The notes: generated from the letters alone by a model not told the origin. Counted from the stretch's first letter, positions 30,879 to 40,485 are shown. The stretch: DNA of 52,106 nt from Deltaproteobacteria bacterium GWA2_45_12 (GCA_001797365.1 MGPH01000050.1:1-52106); one strand, 5' to 3'. Made by a program: numbers and translations.

Positions 30879-31714
30879 TATTGCACCTGGGTAACCTGAA
30901 ATTCGAAATAATCTTTGAAAAAATGAAAGATCCCCTTAAAAGCGGAAGGAACCTCCGCTGGATTGAACTCAATATTTAAAATAAGGGGGGTCGAAGCATT
31001 GTTTAAAACCGTTAACACCACATATTTGTTCCCCACCAAAACAGCCGGAACCTTCGCCTGATTTCCATTCACAATCAGGGGTTCGTTTTTATTTCCTTCC
31101 AAAAAATGGATATGTCTTAGATCGTGGATAAAGGCTTCCAGCTTCCTTTTGTCTTTCAGGGGTAAATTGGTGGCTGCCTCCGGATTATCCGGGGACAATA
31201 CAAGCCCCACCAAGGTGCGAAACTCGTTTACTTTCTGAAACAATCCTGAATCTATTTTCCCAAAATTTTCGATGAAAGGATTTAGAAAAACCAGATCAAA
31301 AAAAACATCTTTTTTCGCAATAGCCGGATTTAGTAATTCGGCCGGCACCCATAAAGGGTTCCCTTCCTCAAGGCTGGAAAATCCTGACGACCAGAAATGA
31401 GGATGAAGCCAAAAAGTTTTCAGGGAATGGGCCGGCCATTGAATCACCCCGCGCTTCATGGCCACCTTATACTCGGGCCAGGGCTTTGTTTTTTTGGACA
31501 ATCGTACCGTAGAAAACCAATCGATTTTGACAGTATTCCCATCCGCCGATACTGTAATAGTTTTCACCCCCAAATCGCCCACGGGCTCCACTGTTTTGGG
31601 GACAAGACGAATCTTAAGACCGTTTAAGGGGATATGAATATTTTCTGCAGCCCGAAGGGAAAAACTGAGCAAGAAAAAAACAATAAAAAAAAATGATTGA
31701 ACCCTAAAAACCAT
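30875..31714 (-). CDS. Exported protein of unknown function
   Basis: 279 aa from the ATG at 31714, which starts a signal peptide (MVFRVQSFFFIVFFLLSFSLRAAE). A start further upstream (31774) falls in a dispersed palindrome whose ATG reads MNCPY, and was rejected. The mature part is rich in beta-strand and aromatic residues (FWLHPHFWSSGF, DVFFDLVFLNPFIENFG); no motif is recognised. It probably acts in the periplasm. The frame ends in the perfect 25-bp palindrome, which supplies the stop TGA. Confidence 0.65.
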   Translation of the reverse strand: MVFRVQSFFFIVFFLLSFSLRAAENIHIPLNGLKIRLVPKTVEPVGDLGVKTITVSADGNTVKIDWFSTVRLSKKTKPWPEYKVAMKRGVIQWPAHSLKTFWLHPHFWSSGFSSLEEGNPLWVPAELLNPAIAKKDVFFDLVFLNPFIENFGKIDSGLFQKVNEFRTLVGLVLSPDNPEAATNLPLKDKRKLEAFIHDLRHIHFLEGNKNEPLIVNGNQAKVPAVLVGNKYVVLTVLNNASTPLILNIEFNPAEVPSAFKGIFHFFKDYFEFQVTQVQY

Positions 31715-31718
31715 ATTA

Positions 31719-31813
31719 CGGAGCTCCCTCCAGAGGAGGGCAGGCAGGATGCCCTTTTTGTAAGGGCAATTCATGAATTGCCCCTACCCAGACATGAGGC
31801 TCCTCGAACCATG
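31719..31813. repeat. Dispersed palindromic element with central GTAAGGGC palindrome
   Basis: Contains GTAAGGGCAATTCA-TGAATTGCCCCTAC (31760-31787, one base off perfect) flanked by gagctccctcc...gggcaggcagg and tcctcgaaccatg. The flanks resemble those at 46799-46867. Confidence 0.65.
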
Positions 31814-31833
31814 AATGGACTTTTCAGCAGTTA

Positions 31834-32928
31834 CTACACATTAAACCTAAAGTGCATCAGGTCGCCGTCCTTCACCACATATTCTTTTCCTTCCGATCGC
31901 AGCAACCCCGCTTCCTTTATTTTTTGTTCTGATCCAAGACGAATAAGGTCATCGTAGTGATAAACTTCTGCGCGAATAAATCCTTTTTCAAAATCGGAAT
32001 GAATAACACCAGCTGCTTGCGGCGCCAGGGCTCCACGAATAACTGTCCATGCCCGCACTTCCTTGGGGCCGGCGGTAAAATAGGTGATCAGATTAAGCAA
32101 TCTGTAGGCAGCCGTTCCCAAACGATCAAGACCTGATTCTGTAAGACCATAATCTTTCAGAAAAGCCGTTTTTTCTTCTTCCTGCATCTGCGCTATTTCT
32201 GATTCGATCGAGCCACAAATAATCACGACCTGTGTCCCTTCTTTGGCAGCCAATTCCTGCACTTTGGCCACACTGGGAGGAGGATTTGTGACATGGGCTT
32301 CGTCAACATTGCAAACATAGAGCACGGGTTTGGCCGTAATCAAAAACAACGGGACCAAATGTTCTTTTTCTTCCGGGGACAAACGAAGGGAGCGTATGGG
32401 ATTGGCTTCATTTAAGGCCGCACGCACTTTTTCAAGAACAGCCACTTCGGCGGCAATTTTTTTGTCGCCAACTTTGACAAGCCTTGCCTGCTTTTCGATG
32501 CGTTTTTCCACAGCCTGAAGATCGGCTAAAATCAGCTCGGTGTTGATCACTTCAATATCACGAATGGGATCAACTTCCCCATGCACATGCACCACATCGG
32601 CATTTTCAAAACAACGCACAATATGGGCGATGGCGTCCACATTTTTGATATTCCCCAAAAACTGGTTTCCCAAGCCCTCACCGGTAGAAGCCCCTTTGAC
32701 AAGGCCGGCAATATCTACAAACTCAACTGTTGTGGGAAGAATCTTTTCAGGTTTAAAAAGCTCGGCAATGCGTTTCATCCGGAGGTCGTTTAAGGGCACC
32801 ACCCCCACATTGGGCTCAATGGTGCAAAACGGATAGTTTGCCGCTTGAGCCCCTGCATTGGTAAGCGCATTGAAAATGGTGGACTTGCCAACATTGGGAA
32901 GCCCTACGATGCCACAATTAAAACCCAT
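31834..32928 (-). CDS. ychF: Redox-regulated ATPase/GTPase YchF (Obg family)
   Basis: 364 aa, full length. P-loop GLPNVGKST, FCTIEPN, switch DIAGLVKGASTGEGLGN and, in place of NKxD, a CNVDE motif typical of YchF proteins that prefer ATP. A coiled-coil insert is followed by the TGS-like C-terminus (YFTAGPKEVRAWTVIRG, IHSDFEKGFIRAEV). YchF binds ribosomes and affects stress responses; the exact role is open. Confidence 0.95.
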   Translation of the reverse strand: MGFNCGIVGLPNVGKSTIFNALTNAGAQAANYPFCTIEPNVGVVPLNDLRMKRIAELFKPEKILPTTVEFVDIAGLVKGASTGEGLGNQFLGNIKNVDAIAHIVRCFENADVVHVHGEVDPIRDIEVINTELILADLQAVEKRIEKQARLVKVGDKKIAAEVAVLEKVRAALNEANPIRSLRLSPEEKEHLVPLFLITAKPVLYVCNVDEAHVTNPPPSVAKVQELAAKEGTQVVIICGSIESEIAQMQEEEKTAFLKDYGLTESGLDRLGTAAYRLLNLITYFTAGPKEVRAWTVIRGALAPQAAGVIHSDFEKGFIRAEVYHYDDLIRLGSEQKIKEAGLLRSEGKEYVVKDGDLMHFRFNV

Positions 32929-33054
32929 GCGCGACCTTTAGTGGAGAAAAACGAAAGAATCAAGTTGATAGAACAATGCGGCTTTAACTAAGATTTGACT
33001 TCGGAATTCAAATTTATTTATGGTGACATTTCATTATTCCTGATGGGAGGTTTC

Positions 33055-34908
33055 ATGCCTTTTCAAAAATTGATGAAAAGTTTGGTGATTGTTTTCTCCT
33101 TTTTCTTGTTGCTTTCAAAGCAAGTGTGGGCCGTGCCGGTGGACCTCGACGGCGATTTTGGGCAAGCCGGATCTGCGTTTGCTCAACTCCCCGTCGATTG
33201 GGAAATCACTTACACCGACATGGTGCTGTTAGAAAACGGCCAAATCCTTGCGACAGCTTCAGTCTATCTGGATGCCCCACGATGCCAATGCGCCCCGGAA
33301 GAAATCATGTGCAACCAACCGGAAGGCTGCCTCTTCTCAGAACCTTCAGGGCAGGATTCCCTTGTTTTGACACGATATAACCCTGATGGAAGCGTCGATG
33401 AAAATTTTGGGAATGGAGGGTTTTCCATCATTTCTTTTCCCGAATGGGATGGGCTTGAATTATCAAAATTAGCAGTCCGGCATGACGGTAAAATTGTGGT
33501 GATGGGATATGCCTGGGTAGGGCCGGATCGTCAGGAATTGGTGGGGCTTCTTCTTCCTGACGGGCAGATCGACCCCGACTTCGGCCACGGAGGTTTTGTG
33601 ACCGGTCAGGATGGCCTCTTTGGGATAAACGATGACTCTTACCGTTTTGCCCTTCAAGCCGATGGCAAAATCTTGGTATCGGGCCGGCTTCAGGGCCAAG
33701 ACCGTTCCGTCATTTTGGGACGTATTGCAGAAGACGGCTCCATCGATGACACATTTGGGAATCAGGGATCCATCAACATCTGGCAACTGGCTCCGGAGGA
33801 GGAGCGCTATGTCATCAAGAATATATTTCAACAGCCCGATGGTAAAATTCTTACCGTCGGTGGCATGTACCGTCCCGCCCAAGCCAACGGGATGCTTGTT
33901 GCAGGACAAGAAGTGCTTGCCTTGCGTTTTTTTGCCAATGGGGAACCGGACGCCGGATTTGGTGCGGGAGGAAAAGTATCCATGGATGTCAGCCCTGATT
34001 CCATGGACACGGCCACAAAGGCCATCATTGGGGAAGATGGTCGTATTCTTCTTTTGGGAAACGGAAGATTCGAAGGGCCCTACCTGGGAGACACCATCCA
34101 ACCCTTTCTGATTCGGTTGATGGAGGATGGCCGGGTGGATCCCGGTTTTGGTGAAAACGGAATTGTACGGGCTTCCATGCGCGATGATCGCGGCAGTCTT
34201 TGGAATACGGACATGGCTCTAGATGACCGTGCCAACATCGTCGTTAGCATGACACGATGGTACGAGAACGAAAATGACCCCATGCGCACCAACATGCTCT
34301 TGGCCCGCTATAGGACCAATGGCCGCCTTGATCGGGATTTTGGAAACAATGGTTTCATCGAGAGGGAAAACCATCCTTATGGAAAAATATTAATACAGGA
34401 TGATGGCAAGCTCCTCTTAAGTTCGGGGTTTAACCTCGCTCAAATGCAGGTGAATCGTTACGTTCCGCCCATCAGACAGGAAGCCGATCTGGAAGTAAGA
34501 TCCCTTTTCAGAATGCCCGTCGTCACACGACCAAACCGCAAGGTCGTTTATGATTTCGAAGTGACCAACCATGGCCCCATCGCTGCCCAAAATACCAAAT
34601 GGGCCGTTTCCATGCCTGGAATCCAGGGATCCTTGAACGCCAAAACCAGTCAAGGGCGGTGCCAAACCATCATCCAACCCCCAAGAGTGGAACAAATCAA
34701 TCCTTGGACCCGTGTGGAATGTCTGTTCGGTGTCGTGGAAGTAAATGCACGAATTTCAATTTCGGTTGTTGTCCTTTCCCAAGTGGCAGGTGTTTTCAAC
34801 CACAGAACCGCAACAACAAGCCAAACACGGGATCCTGATGAAATGAATAATTCGGGAGGATGGGTTTTACGAGTGGGCGGACAAAATGCGTTCGAAAGAC
34901 GGCCGTAA
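33055..34908 (+). CDS. Exported delta-60-repeat protein with DUF11-like C-terminal domain
   Basis: 617 aa from the ATG at 33055, placed after GGGAGG; an earlier in-frame start (32995) lacks one. Signal peptide ends at about VWA-VP. Seven delta-60 repeats of the form DGxxDxxFGxxG are seen (NPDGSVDENFGNGG, LPDGQIDPDFGHGG, AEDGSIDDTFGNQG, ANGEPDAGFGAGG, MEDGRVDPGFGENG, TNGRLDRDFGNNG, plus the starting DLDGDFGQAG), expected to form a beta-propeller-like fold. The last ~130 residues (ADLEVRSLFRMP...FEVTNHGP) look like a DUF11 beta-sandwich. Probably secreted or on the surface; a cluster of Cys in CQCAPEEIMCNQPEGC may form disulfides. Confidence 0.78.
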   Translation: MPFQKLMKSLVIVFSFFLLLSKQVWAVPVDLDGDFGQAGSAFAQLPVDWEITYTDMVLLENGQILATASVYLDAPRCQCAPEEIMCNQPEGCLFSEPSGQDSLVLTRYNPDGSVDENFGNGGFSIISFPEWDGLELSKLAVRHDGKIVVMGYAWVGPDRQELVGLLLPDGQIDPDFGHGGFVTGQDGLFGINDDSYRFALQADGKILVSGRLQGQDRSVILGRIAEDGSIDDTFGNQGSINIWQLAPEEERYVIKNIFQQPDGKILTVGGMYRPAQANGMLVAGQEVLALRFFANGEPDAGFGAGGKVSMDVSPDSMDTATKAIIGEDGRILLLGNGRFEGPYLGDTIQPFLIRLMEDGRVDPGFGENGIVRASMRDDRGSLWNTDMALDDRANIVVSMTRWYENENDPMRTNMLLARYRTNGRLDRDFGNNGFIERENHPYGKILIQDDGKLLLSSGFNLAQMQVNRYVPPIRQEADLEVRSLFRMPVVTRPNRKVVYDFEVTNHGPIAAQNTKWAVSMPGIQGSLNAKTSQGRCQTIIQPPRVEQINPWTRVECLFGVVEVNARISISVVVLSQVAGVFNHRTATTSQTRDPDEMNNSGGWVLRVGGQNAFERRP

Positions 34909-34912
34909 GTAG

Positions 34913-34963
34913 GAAATCACACTTCTTGAATGACCGGGATCACCACCGGTTTGCGGTCAAGTT
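34913..34963. repeat. 51-bp direct repeat, displaced copy of the RNase J gene 3' end
   Basis: Identical over 51 bases to 35457-35507. It encodes, on the minus strand, the last 14 codons and stop of RNase J (ends VVIPVIQEV) but is cut off from that gene by the two-gene DUF2283 cassette. Confidence 0.9.
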
Positions 34964-35168
34964 ATATAGATGAACTTGAAATTGTTTGATAAGAAACATC
35001 CAGGCTCTTGTCTTTCTGCCGGGCATGCTCGATAGTCATGCTTATCACCTTACCATCCTTGTCCAAGTCAATGAGGATGTTTTCGTTCAAATCTTTCGTT
35101 TCAATAACCTTCCCGTCAGAAAGAGTTATATGAAGCGTATCTGTATCTGGAAAATATTTTAATTTCAT
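34962..35168 (-). CDS. DUF2283 protein (possible antitoxin partner)
   Basis: 68 aa. The sequence MKLKYFPDTDTLHITLSDG ... ENILIDLDKDGKVISMTIEHA is the DUF2283 pattern, a small beta-alpha fold often found next to small DUF4258-like or related proteins. A perfect AGGAGG lies 5 bases before the ATG, and the gene starts immediately after the stop of its partner. Its own stop touches the displaced 51-bp repeat. Toxin-antitoxin function is a guess from the pairing. Confidence 0.75.
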   Translation of the reverse strand: MKLKYFPDTDTLHITLSDGKVIETKDLNENILIDLDKDGKVISMTIEHARQKDKSLDVSYQTISSSSI

Positions 35169-35408
35169 TTATTCCTCCTGAAAATCACGATCAAAAAAAG
35201 CATTATGCACTGTTTCCTTATCCTCCAACAAAATGACTCTCAAATATTTATTGCCTGCCTCTTTTATTTTACCCCACAACCGAATGCGATCATCTTTTTG
35301 AATTTCTTTCTTTATCGGTTTTTGAATCACCTCCTCAATCCATTCGAATTTAATCCCCACACGATCTGGGCGCTTCATAGCAAATTTGAAATATTGCGAA
35401 GTTTTCAT
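35169..35408 (-). CDS. Small partner protein of the DUF2283 gene (DUF4258-like)
   Basis: 79 aa. KRPDRVGIKFEWIEEVIQKP, RIRLWGKIKEAGNKYLRVILLED and VHNAFFDRDF make a compact alpha/beta protein that resembles those regularly encoded with DUF2283; I recognise the pattern but not a biochemical function. The two genes abut with no gap and lie between the 51-bp direct repeats, so they were probably acquired together. The order (this gene first) would fit toxin then antitoxin. Confidence 0.65.
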   Translation of the reverse strand: MKTSQYFKFAMKRPDRVGIKFEWIEEVIQKPIKKEIQKDDRIRLWGKIKEAGNKYLRVILLEDKETVHNAFFDRDFQEE

Positions 35409-35456
35409 AATGATACCCGCTTATCAAACTACTTTCAAGCCAAGCATTCCTTGATA

Positions 35457-35507
35457 GAAATCACACTTCTTGAATGACCGGGATCACCACCGGTTTGCGG
35501 TCAAGTT
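35457..35507. repeat. 51-bp direct repeat, native copy inside the RNase J gene 3' end
   Basis: Matches 34913-34963 base for base and includes the RNase J stop codon at 35461. The two copies bracket a 493-base insert containing just two genes. Confidence 0.9.
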
Positions 35508-37122
35508 CTTTATTGAAAAAACGTCTTAAGGCCACGCGCACCTCTTCCTGAACTTCGGCCAGATCTTTTCGTTCTTCAAAGTTAAAACTTTCCAAAAGTT
35601 CCGTCACAATTTTTTTGGCCCGTTCAAAAATTTCCTGGCCGTCTTCTGCCTCGATAAATCCACGTGAAATAAGTTCTGGCCCGCGCAAGATTTCACCCTT
35701 CACACGGTCGATCATCAGCACGCAAATAACAATACCCGTACCGGCAAGCTGGCGTCTGTCACGCAATACAACGGTATCAATATCCCCAATGCCACTGCCA
35801 TCGACAAACACACGTCCCACTTGCAGCCCTCCCTCCCTTGCGCCCTTTTTATTGTCAAAAAGAAGGGTCTGCCCATTTTCAACCACAAAAATATTTTCCT
35901 TCTTCACTCCCCATTCTTTCACCAATTGGGCATGTTGAAGCAATTGACGATAAGCCCCGTGTATAGGAATAAAATGTCTTGGTCTTAATTTTTTAACGGC
36001 GGTTTCAAGCTCGTCTTGATGGGCGTGCCCCGAGGTGTGAATATCGTGGATGGCTTCATAGAGCACCTTGGCCCCATGGCGCGAAAGCTGGTCAATGTTG
36101 TGATAAATATTACGTTCATTTCCGGGGATCACACGGGCCGAATACAAAACCAAATCCCCCTCGGCAATCTGGAAAGGCTTGAAATTATTATGAGCCAGGC
36201 GCGTCAAAACCGAACGCGGTTCTCCTTGGGTCCCTGTCACCAAAAGCATCACGCGTGAAGGGTCAAGGCCCCTGGTTTCTTCCACATCCACAACATCCAC
36301 ACCGGCAAAGGAAAGACTTCCCAGTTGGTTGGCAAGCTTTGTATTTTCCTTCATGCTGCGCCCCAGCAGCGAAACAACACGACCGGTTTCTTTGGCTATT
36401 TCTAAAAGCCCCTGCACGCGCTGAACATTGGAAGCAAACAAAGTCACAATAATGCGCCCCTGGTGCTTTTTAACGATTTTTTTGATCTGTTTTAAAACTT
36501 CTTTTTCAGAAAGGGTGGCCCCCGAAATATTCACATTGGTTGAATCGGAAAAAAGCGCCAACACCCCTTCTTTTCCCCAGCGTTTGAAAGTTTTGAGATC
36601 GGTGGAAAGCCCTGAAGGGGGCGTGTAGTCAATCTTCCAGTCCGTCAGATGAATAATGGAACCTTGATCGGTTTGAATGGCCAGGGCACACGCATCGAGA
36701 ATACTATGATTGACAAAAGCGGTCTGAATTTCAAAAGAGCCCAGCTTGACCGTGTCTCCTGGCTTGAAAACATTGATCCTTGGTTTTTTGGGAAGCGCAT
36801 ATTCCTCACATTTTTCACGGATAAGCCCCGCGGTAAAGGGAGTGGCATAAACAGGAATATTGAATTGTCTAAGCAAAAAAGGAGAGGACCCGATATGGTC
36901 TTCGTGACCATGCGTGAAAATGATTCCCTTGAGTTTGTGGCGGATGGATTCAAGCGATGAAAAGTCGGGAATAATCAGATCAACACCCAAGATTTCTTCA
37001 TCGGGAAACATGGAACCGCTATCGATCAAAAAAGCCTCGGTGGCCGTTTCGTACAACATGCAATTCAGGGAACCGATCTCACCAACCCCGCCTAACGGGG
37101 TAATCCATATTTTTTCTGTCAT
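35461..37122 (-). CDS. rnj: Ribonuclease J
   Basis: 553 aa, full length. Metallo-beta-lactamase fold: GGVGEIGSLNCMLYE, zinc motif HGHEDHIG at 71-77, HSILDACAL, SDSTN, the beta-CASP segment (IIVTLFASNVQRVQG, LVTGTQGEPRSVL) and the C-terminal GHAHQDEL with IPIHGAYR. RNase J has 5'-exonuclease and endonuclease activity in RNA processing and decay. Its 3' end is duplicated downstream as a 51-bp direct repeat around a small cassette, but the reading frame is intact. Confidence 0.95.
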   Translation of the reverse strand: MTEKIWITPLGGVGEIGSLNCMLYETATEAFLIDSGSMFPDEEILGVDLIIPDFSSLESIRHKLKGIIFTHGHEDHIGSSPFLLRQFNIPVYATPFTAGLIREKCEEYALPKKPRINVFKPGDTVKLGSFEIQTAFVNHSILDACALAIQTDQGSIIHLTDWKIDYTPPSGLSTDLKTFKRWGKEGVLALFSDSTNVNISGATLSEKEVLKQIKKIVKKHQGRIIVTLFASNVQRVQGLLEIAKETGRVVSLLGRSMKENTKLANQLGSLSFAGVDVVDVEETRGLDPSRVMLLVTGTQGEPRSVLTRLAHNNFKPFQIAEGDLVLYSARVIPGNERNIYHNIDQLSRHGAKVLYEAIHDIHTSGHAHQDELETAVKKLRPRHFIPIHGAYRQLLQHAQLVKEWGVKKENIFVVENGQTLLFDNKKGAREGGLQVGRVFVDGSGIGDIDTVVLRDRRQLAGTGIVICVLMIDRVKGEILRGPELISRGFIEAEDGQEIFERAKKIVTELLESFNFEERKDLAEVQEEVRVALRRFFNKELDRKPVVIPVIQEV

Positions 37123-37189
37123 AGCAACTCTTTATCCAATCCACCGATAATATTAATGTTAATTTAACATTGAATGGAAAAACTTAATT

Positions 37190-39004
37190 ATGCTAAAGTG
37201 GCATCACTCTTTTGGCAGAAAAAATTTTCAAATTCAATCTTTTACTTTAAAAAGTACATTGCGAAAAATACTAGCCATCGTCATCCTCTTCAGCAGCCTT
37301 AGTCTAAGCGCCCCTGTGTGGGCCATTGATTTTTCAGCCCATGGCTACTACCGTCAGCGTTTTGAATTCACCCACGACCTTGATTTGCAACGTCCCAACC
37401 CCGGTATTGTCGGGGCCGATGACGACAATGACCGCTTTGGCACCATCGCTTTTGGGCAACAGCGTTTTCGCCTACAACCCCTTTTAAAACTCAACGACCA
37501 CATTTCCATCCATGGTGAAATTGATTTTTTGGACAATCTTCTTTTTGGCCAAAGCAATGTTCAATCCCTTGAAATTTCCAATCCCATTGTGGGCACACTT
37601 GAACTTCCCCCCGCCAATGGCGCCTTTGGGGTGGTTGGGGGAGATGCCGGTGCCAACTTGGGAAGCGGTGGGGGAAATATCAATGTAAGGCAAATGTATG
37701 TTGATATCATGACTGCCGGCGGAAAATTCCGTATCGGCCGACAGGCTTTCAACTGGGGGCTGGGTGTTTTTGTAAACGATGGAGAAGGAGTGGAGGGTGA
37801 TTTTGGCGACGTATTTGATCGCGTTCTTTACTTGGCCGGTTTGGGGCTTAAAAACGGGGCGCAAATCAATGTGGGTATTGCCTATGACTTTGCCTTTGAA
37901 GCCACGCGTGACCCCTCTATCGGCGGGCTTGATTCAGGTTTGGGTTCCAACTGGAACGATGTGTCCCAGGCTGCGGTTATCCTGCTTTATCGAAGCACCA
38001 ATTTTGAAATCGGCTTATTAAGTGCCCTGCGTTTTAGGGATGGCAACGACGGCTCCACCACAACAACCGCCACTTTCATTGACACGGGCGATGTGGATGG
38101 GGATGGCAACGTGGATGAAGGGGTGGAACTCCCCGCCGGCAAAGATGGCGATACCCTTTTGTTTGTTTTTGACGCTTACGGAAAACTTCACTTTGCCAAA
38201 TATTATACCGTGGCTGTGGAAGCCGTTTTCATTGGCGGTAAAATTGCCCCCGGCGTGGCCATTGATGCCATTATTTTAGATGACCCTGCCCAGGCAGGGC
38301 TGACCAACCCCTTAGATGAACCCATCACCCTCCCCTTGGATGGAAACCAAAACGACATTGCTGTTTTTATGGCCGCGGCTGAACTAACTGCCGACTGGGA
38401 TTTTGGAGGGGAAGCCAAGGTTCAAGCGGGCTTTGCTAGTGGCGATAGTTCGCCTCTTTCCTCCAAAATAACCCAACTGGGGTTCAGACCCGACTACGAC
38501 ATTGCTCTGATGATGTTTGATGTCCCCTTGGGAACTTCCCCTTCCATACGTGTTGGAGGTATTCGTGAGCTGGGTAAAAAGCCTGTTTCATCCAATTACA
38601 TTAACAATGCCATTTATTTTACCATGGGGTACAAGCATGAATTCGACATTACCAGTGGGGTCCCTTGGGCCCAGGATTTCAAGGTAGGAGGGAAAGTCAT
38701 TACAGCTTTTGCCCCTTCGCGCACCATCGATCTTGATTTTACTGAAATCACGGGCGTGGCTGGCCTGCCCCATGTGGTTAACGACAGTCCTTGGTATGGT
38801 TTTGAAATTGACCTTTCGGTGGAAGCCCGGTTCTTTGAATTCATGAAATGGGAAACCGTCATCGGTGGGCTCTTCCCCGGAGGGGTTTACGATATCAAGG
38901 ATGATTTCATTGCTTCAAACCCGGGTGGAGTCATCAATTCCATTTCTGCCGATGGAGCCGAACCCGCCTTTGCTGCCAAAACCACCTTGTTTTTTGAATT
39001 TTAA
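37190..39004 (+). CDS. Outer-membrane beta-barrel protein of unknown function
   Basis: 604 aa. Signal peptide ends at about PVWA-ID (residue 45). The mature protein has the barrel pattern from its first strand (FSAHGYYRQRFEFTHDL, RFRLQPLLKLNDHISIHGEIDFLDNLLFG) to the last residues TTLFFEF. GRQAFNWGLGVFVNDG recalls alginate-export and similar large porins, but the link is weak. An acidic run (DGNDGSTTTT, DTGDVDGDGNVDEG) may bind calcium in a loop. Substrate not predictable. An inverted repeat (39009-39050) follows the stop. Confidence 0.72.
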   Translation: MLKWHHSFGRKNFQIQSFTLKSTLRKILAIVILFSSLSLSAPVWAIDFSAHGYYRQRFEFTHDLDLQRPNPGIVGADDDNDRFGTIAFGQQRFRLQPLLKLNDHISIHGEIDFLDNLLFGQSNVQSLEISNPIVGTLELPPANGAFGVVGGDAGANLGSGGGNINVRQMYVDIMTAGGKFRIGRQAFNWGLGVFVNDGEGVEGDFGDVFDRVLYLAGLGLKNGAQINVGIAYDFAFEATRDPSIGGLDSGLGSNWNDVSQAAVILLYRSTNFEIGLLSALRFRDGNDGSTTTTATFIDTGDVDGDGNVDEGVELPAGKDGDTLLFVFDAYGKLHFAKYYTVAVEAVFIGGKIAPGVAIDAIILDDPAQAGLTNPLDEPITLPLDGNQNDIAVFMAAAELTADWDFGGEAKVQAGFASGDSSPLSSKITQLGFRPDYDIALMMFDVPLGTSPSIRVGGIRELGKKPVSSNYINNAIYFTMGYKHEFDITSGVPWAQDFKVGGKVITAFAPSRTIDLDFTEITGVAGLPHVVNDSPWYGFEIDLSVEARFFEFMKWETVIGGLFPGGVYDIKDDFIASNPGGVINSISADGAEPAFAAKTTLFFEF

Positions 39005-39008
39005 CCCC

Positions 39009-39050
39009 TCGACTCCGCTCGGGGTCCCCCTGGTCCCTGAGCGGAGTCGA
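39009..39050. terminator. Hairpin after the outer-membrane barrel gene (TCGACTCCGCTC repeat)
   Basis: Arms TCGACTCCGCTC (39009-39020) and GAGCGGAGTCGA (39039-39050), perfect 12 bp, 18-base loop. It may stop transcription or be a dispersed palindrome; no T-run follows. Confidence 0.5.
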
Positions 39051-39063
39051 AGGGACTCTCTTC

Positions 39064-40476
39064 ATGACATCTATCAAATTCGGTACCGACGGATGGCGCG
39101 CCCTTATCGGCCAAGATTTCATTCCATCCAATATAGAACAAGTCATTCAGGCCTTCTGCGATTGGCGCACAGCCCATTCCCCAAAACAAAAAAAAATTAT
39201 TTTGGGTTTTGACCGAAGATCCCAGTCGGACACATCGGCAAAGCTTGCCGCCGAAGTATTGGCGGGCAATAATTTCAACGTCCTTTTGTCCAAGGATTAC
39301 TGCCCCACCCCGTGCATTTCGTGGATGGTCAAAAATTCCGAGGCCTTTGCCGGCATCATGATCACTGCCTCGCATAACCCTTGGACCTGGAACGGAATCA
39401 AATTCAAGGAAGAATACGGGGGATCAGCATCTCAAGAATACACCGAAAAAATAGAAACTCAGTTGCAGGCAAACCAGAAAACTTCCCGAAAAATTTTGAA
39501 AATGCCCTTTCAAGAAGCCCAAAAAAAAGGCTTCGTTCAATTTTTTGATCCAAAAAAAGATTATTTAAACCAGATTGCCAACCTCATTGACTTGCCAGCC
39601 ATTCAAAAGGCCGGCTTTAAAATTTTATATGATGCCATGTTTGGTGCCGGGTCGCATTATATGGAAACCTTGCTTGGCCCCCAAGTGACTGAAATGCGAA
39701 ATTCAGCACCCCCGGCCGATGCCACAAACCCCGAACCCATTGACAAATATCTGGGAGAATTCATCGCCACCATGAAAAAAGGCAGTTACCACTTAGGGCT
39801 GGCTACCGACGGCGATGCCGACCGCATTGGTGCGCTTGATGAAGACGGAAATTTTGTCAGTTCGCACCTTATTTTTGCCCTCCTTTTAAAACACTATGTT
39901 GAAGATAAAAAATTAACCGGGACCGTGGTCAAATCCCTTTCAACGACCAACATGATCAATCTCCTTTGCCAAAAATATGATATCCCCTGCCTGGAAACCC
40001 CGGTGGGCTTCAAATATATTTGCAAAGAATTGGTCGCTCACGATGCCCTGATGGGGGGGGAAGAATCCGGGGGAATCAGCTTTAAACCCCATGTCCACGA
40101 ACGTGACGGAATTTTAAACGGCTTGATGATTTTAAACATGATGAGTGTCCGTAAAAAAACACTTAAGGAACTCGTTGCCGATCTTTTTGCTGAATTTGGA
40201 AACTTTTTTTACAACCGCCTTGATCTTCACGTAAAACCTGAAAACATCACACGCATGAAGGAAAATTTGTCAAAAAATCCTCCGCAAGATATTGCCGGTT
40301 TCCGTATTGTAAAAATCAACTCCATGGACGGGTTTAAATATATTTTCGAAGACGGCAGTTGGCTCTTGTTCCGCACCTCGGGCACAGAGCCCTTGGTGCG
40401 CGTGTATGCCGAGGGCCGCACCATGGAAAAAGTAAAAGCTCTTTTAGAGGCGGGGAAAAATATTGTCACCACATAG
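39064..40476 (+). CDS. Phosphoglucomutase/phosphomannomutase family enzyme
   Basis: 470 aa, normal length for alpha-D-phosphohexomutases. Catalytic-serine loop TASHNP (Ser 103), metal-binding DGDADR (249-254), sugar-binding GEESGG (~344) and phosphate-binding RTSGTEPLVRVYAE. It interconverts hexose 1- and 6-phosphates for polysaccharide or lipopolysaccharide synthesis; which sugar is not decided by these motifs. The start FGTDGWRALIG is typical of the PMM/PGM branch. Confidence 0.92.
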   Translation: MTSIKFGTDGWRALIGQDFIPSNIEQVIQAFCDWRTAHSPKQKKIILGFDRRSQSDTSAKLAAEVLAGNNFNVLLSKDYCPTPCISWMVKNSEAFAGIMITASHNPWTWNGIKFKEEYGGSASQEYTEKIETQLQANQKTSRKILKMPFQEAQKKGFVQFFDPKKDYLNQIANLIDLPAIQKAGFKILYDAMFGAGSHYMETLLGPQVTEMRNSAPPADATNPEPIDKYLGEFIATMKKGSYHLGLATDGDADRIGALDEDGNFVSSHLIFALLLKHYVEDKKLTGTVVKSLSTTNMINLLCQKYDIPCLETPVGFKYICKELVAHDALMGGEESGGISFKPHVHERDGILNGLMILNMMSVRKKTLKELVADLFAEFGNFFYNRLDLHVKPENITRMKENLSKNPPQDIAGFRIVKINSMDGFKYIFEDGSWLLFRTSGTEPLVRVYAEGRTMEKVKALLEAGKNIVTT

Positions 40477-40485
40477 GGGTACCAC

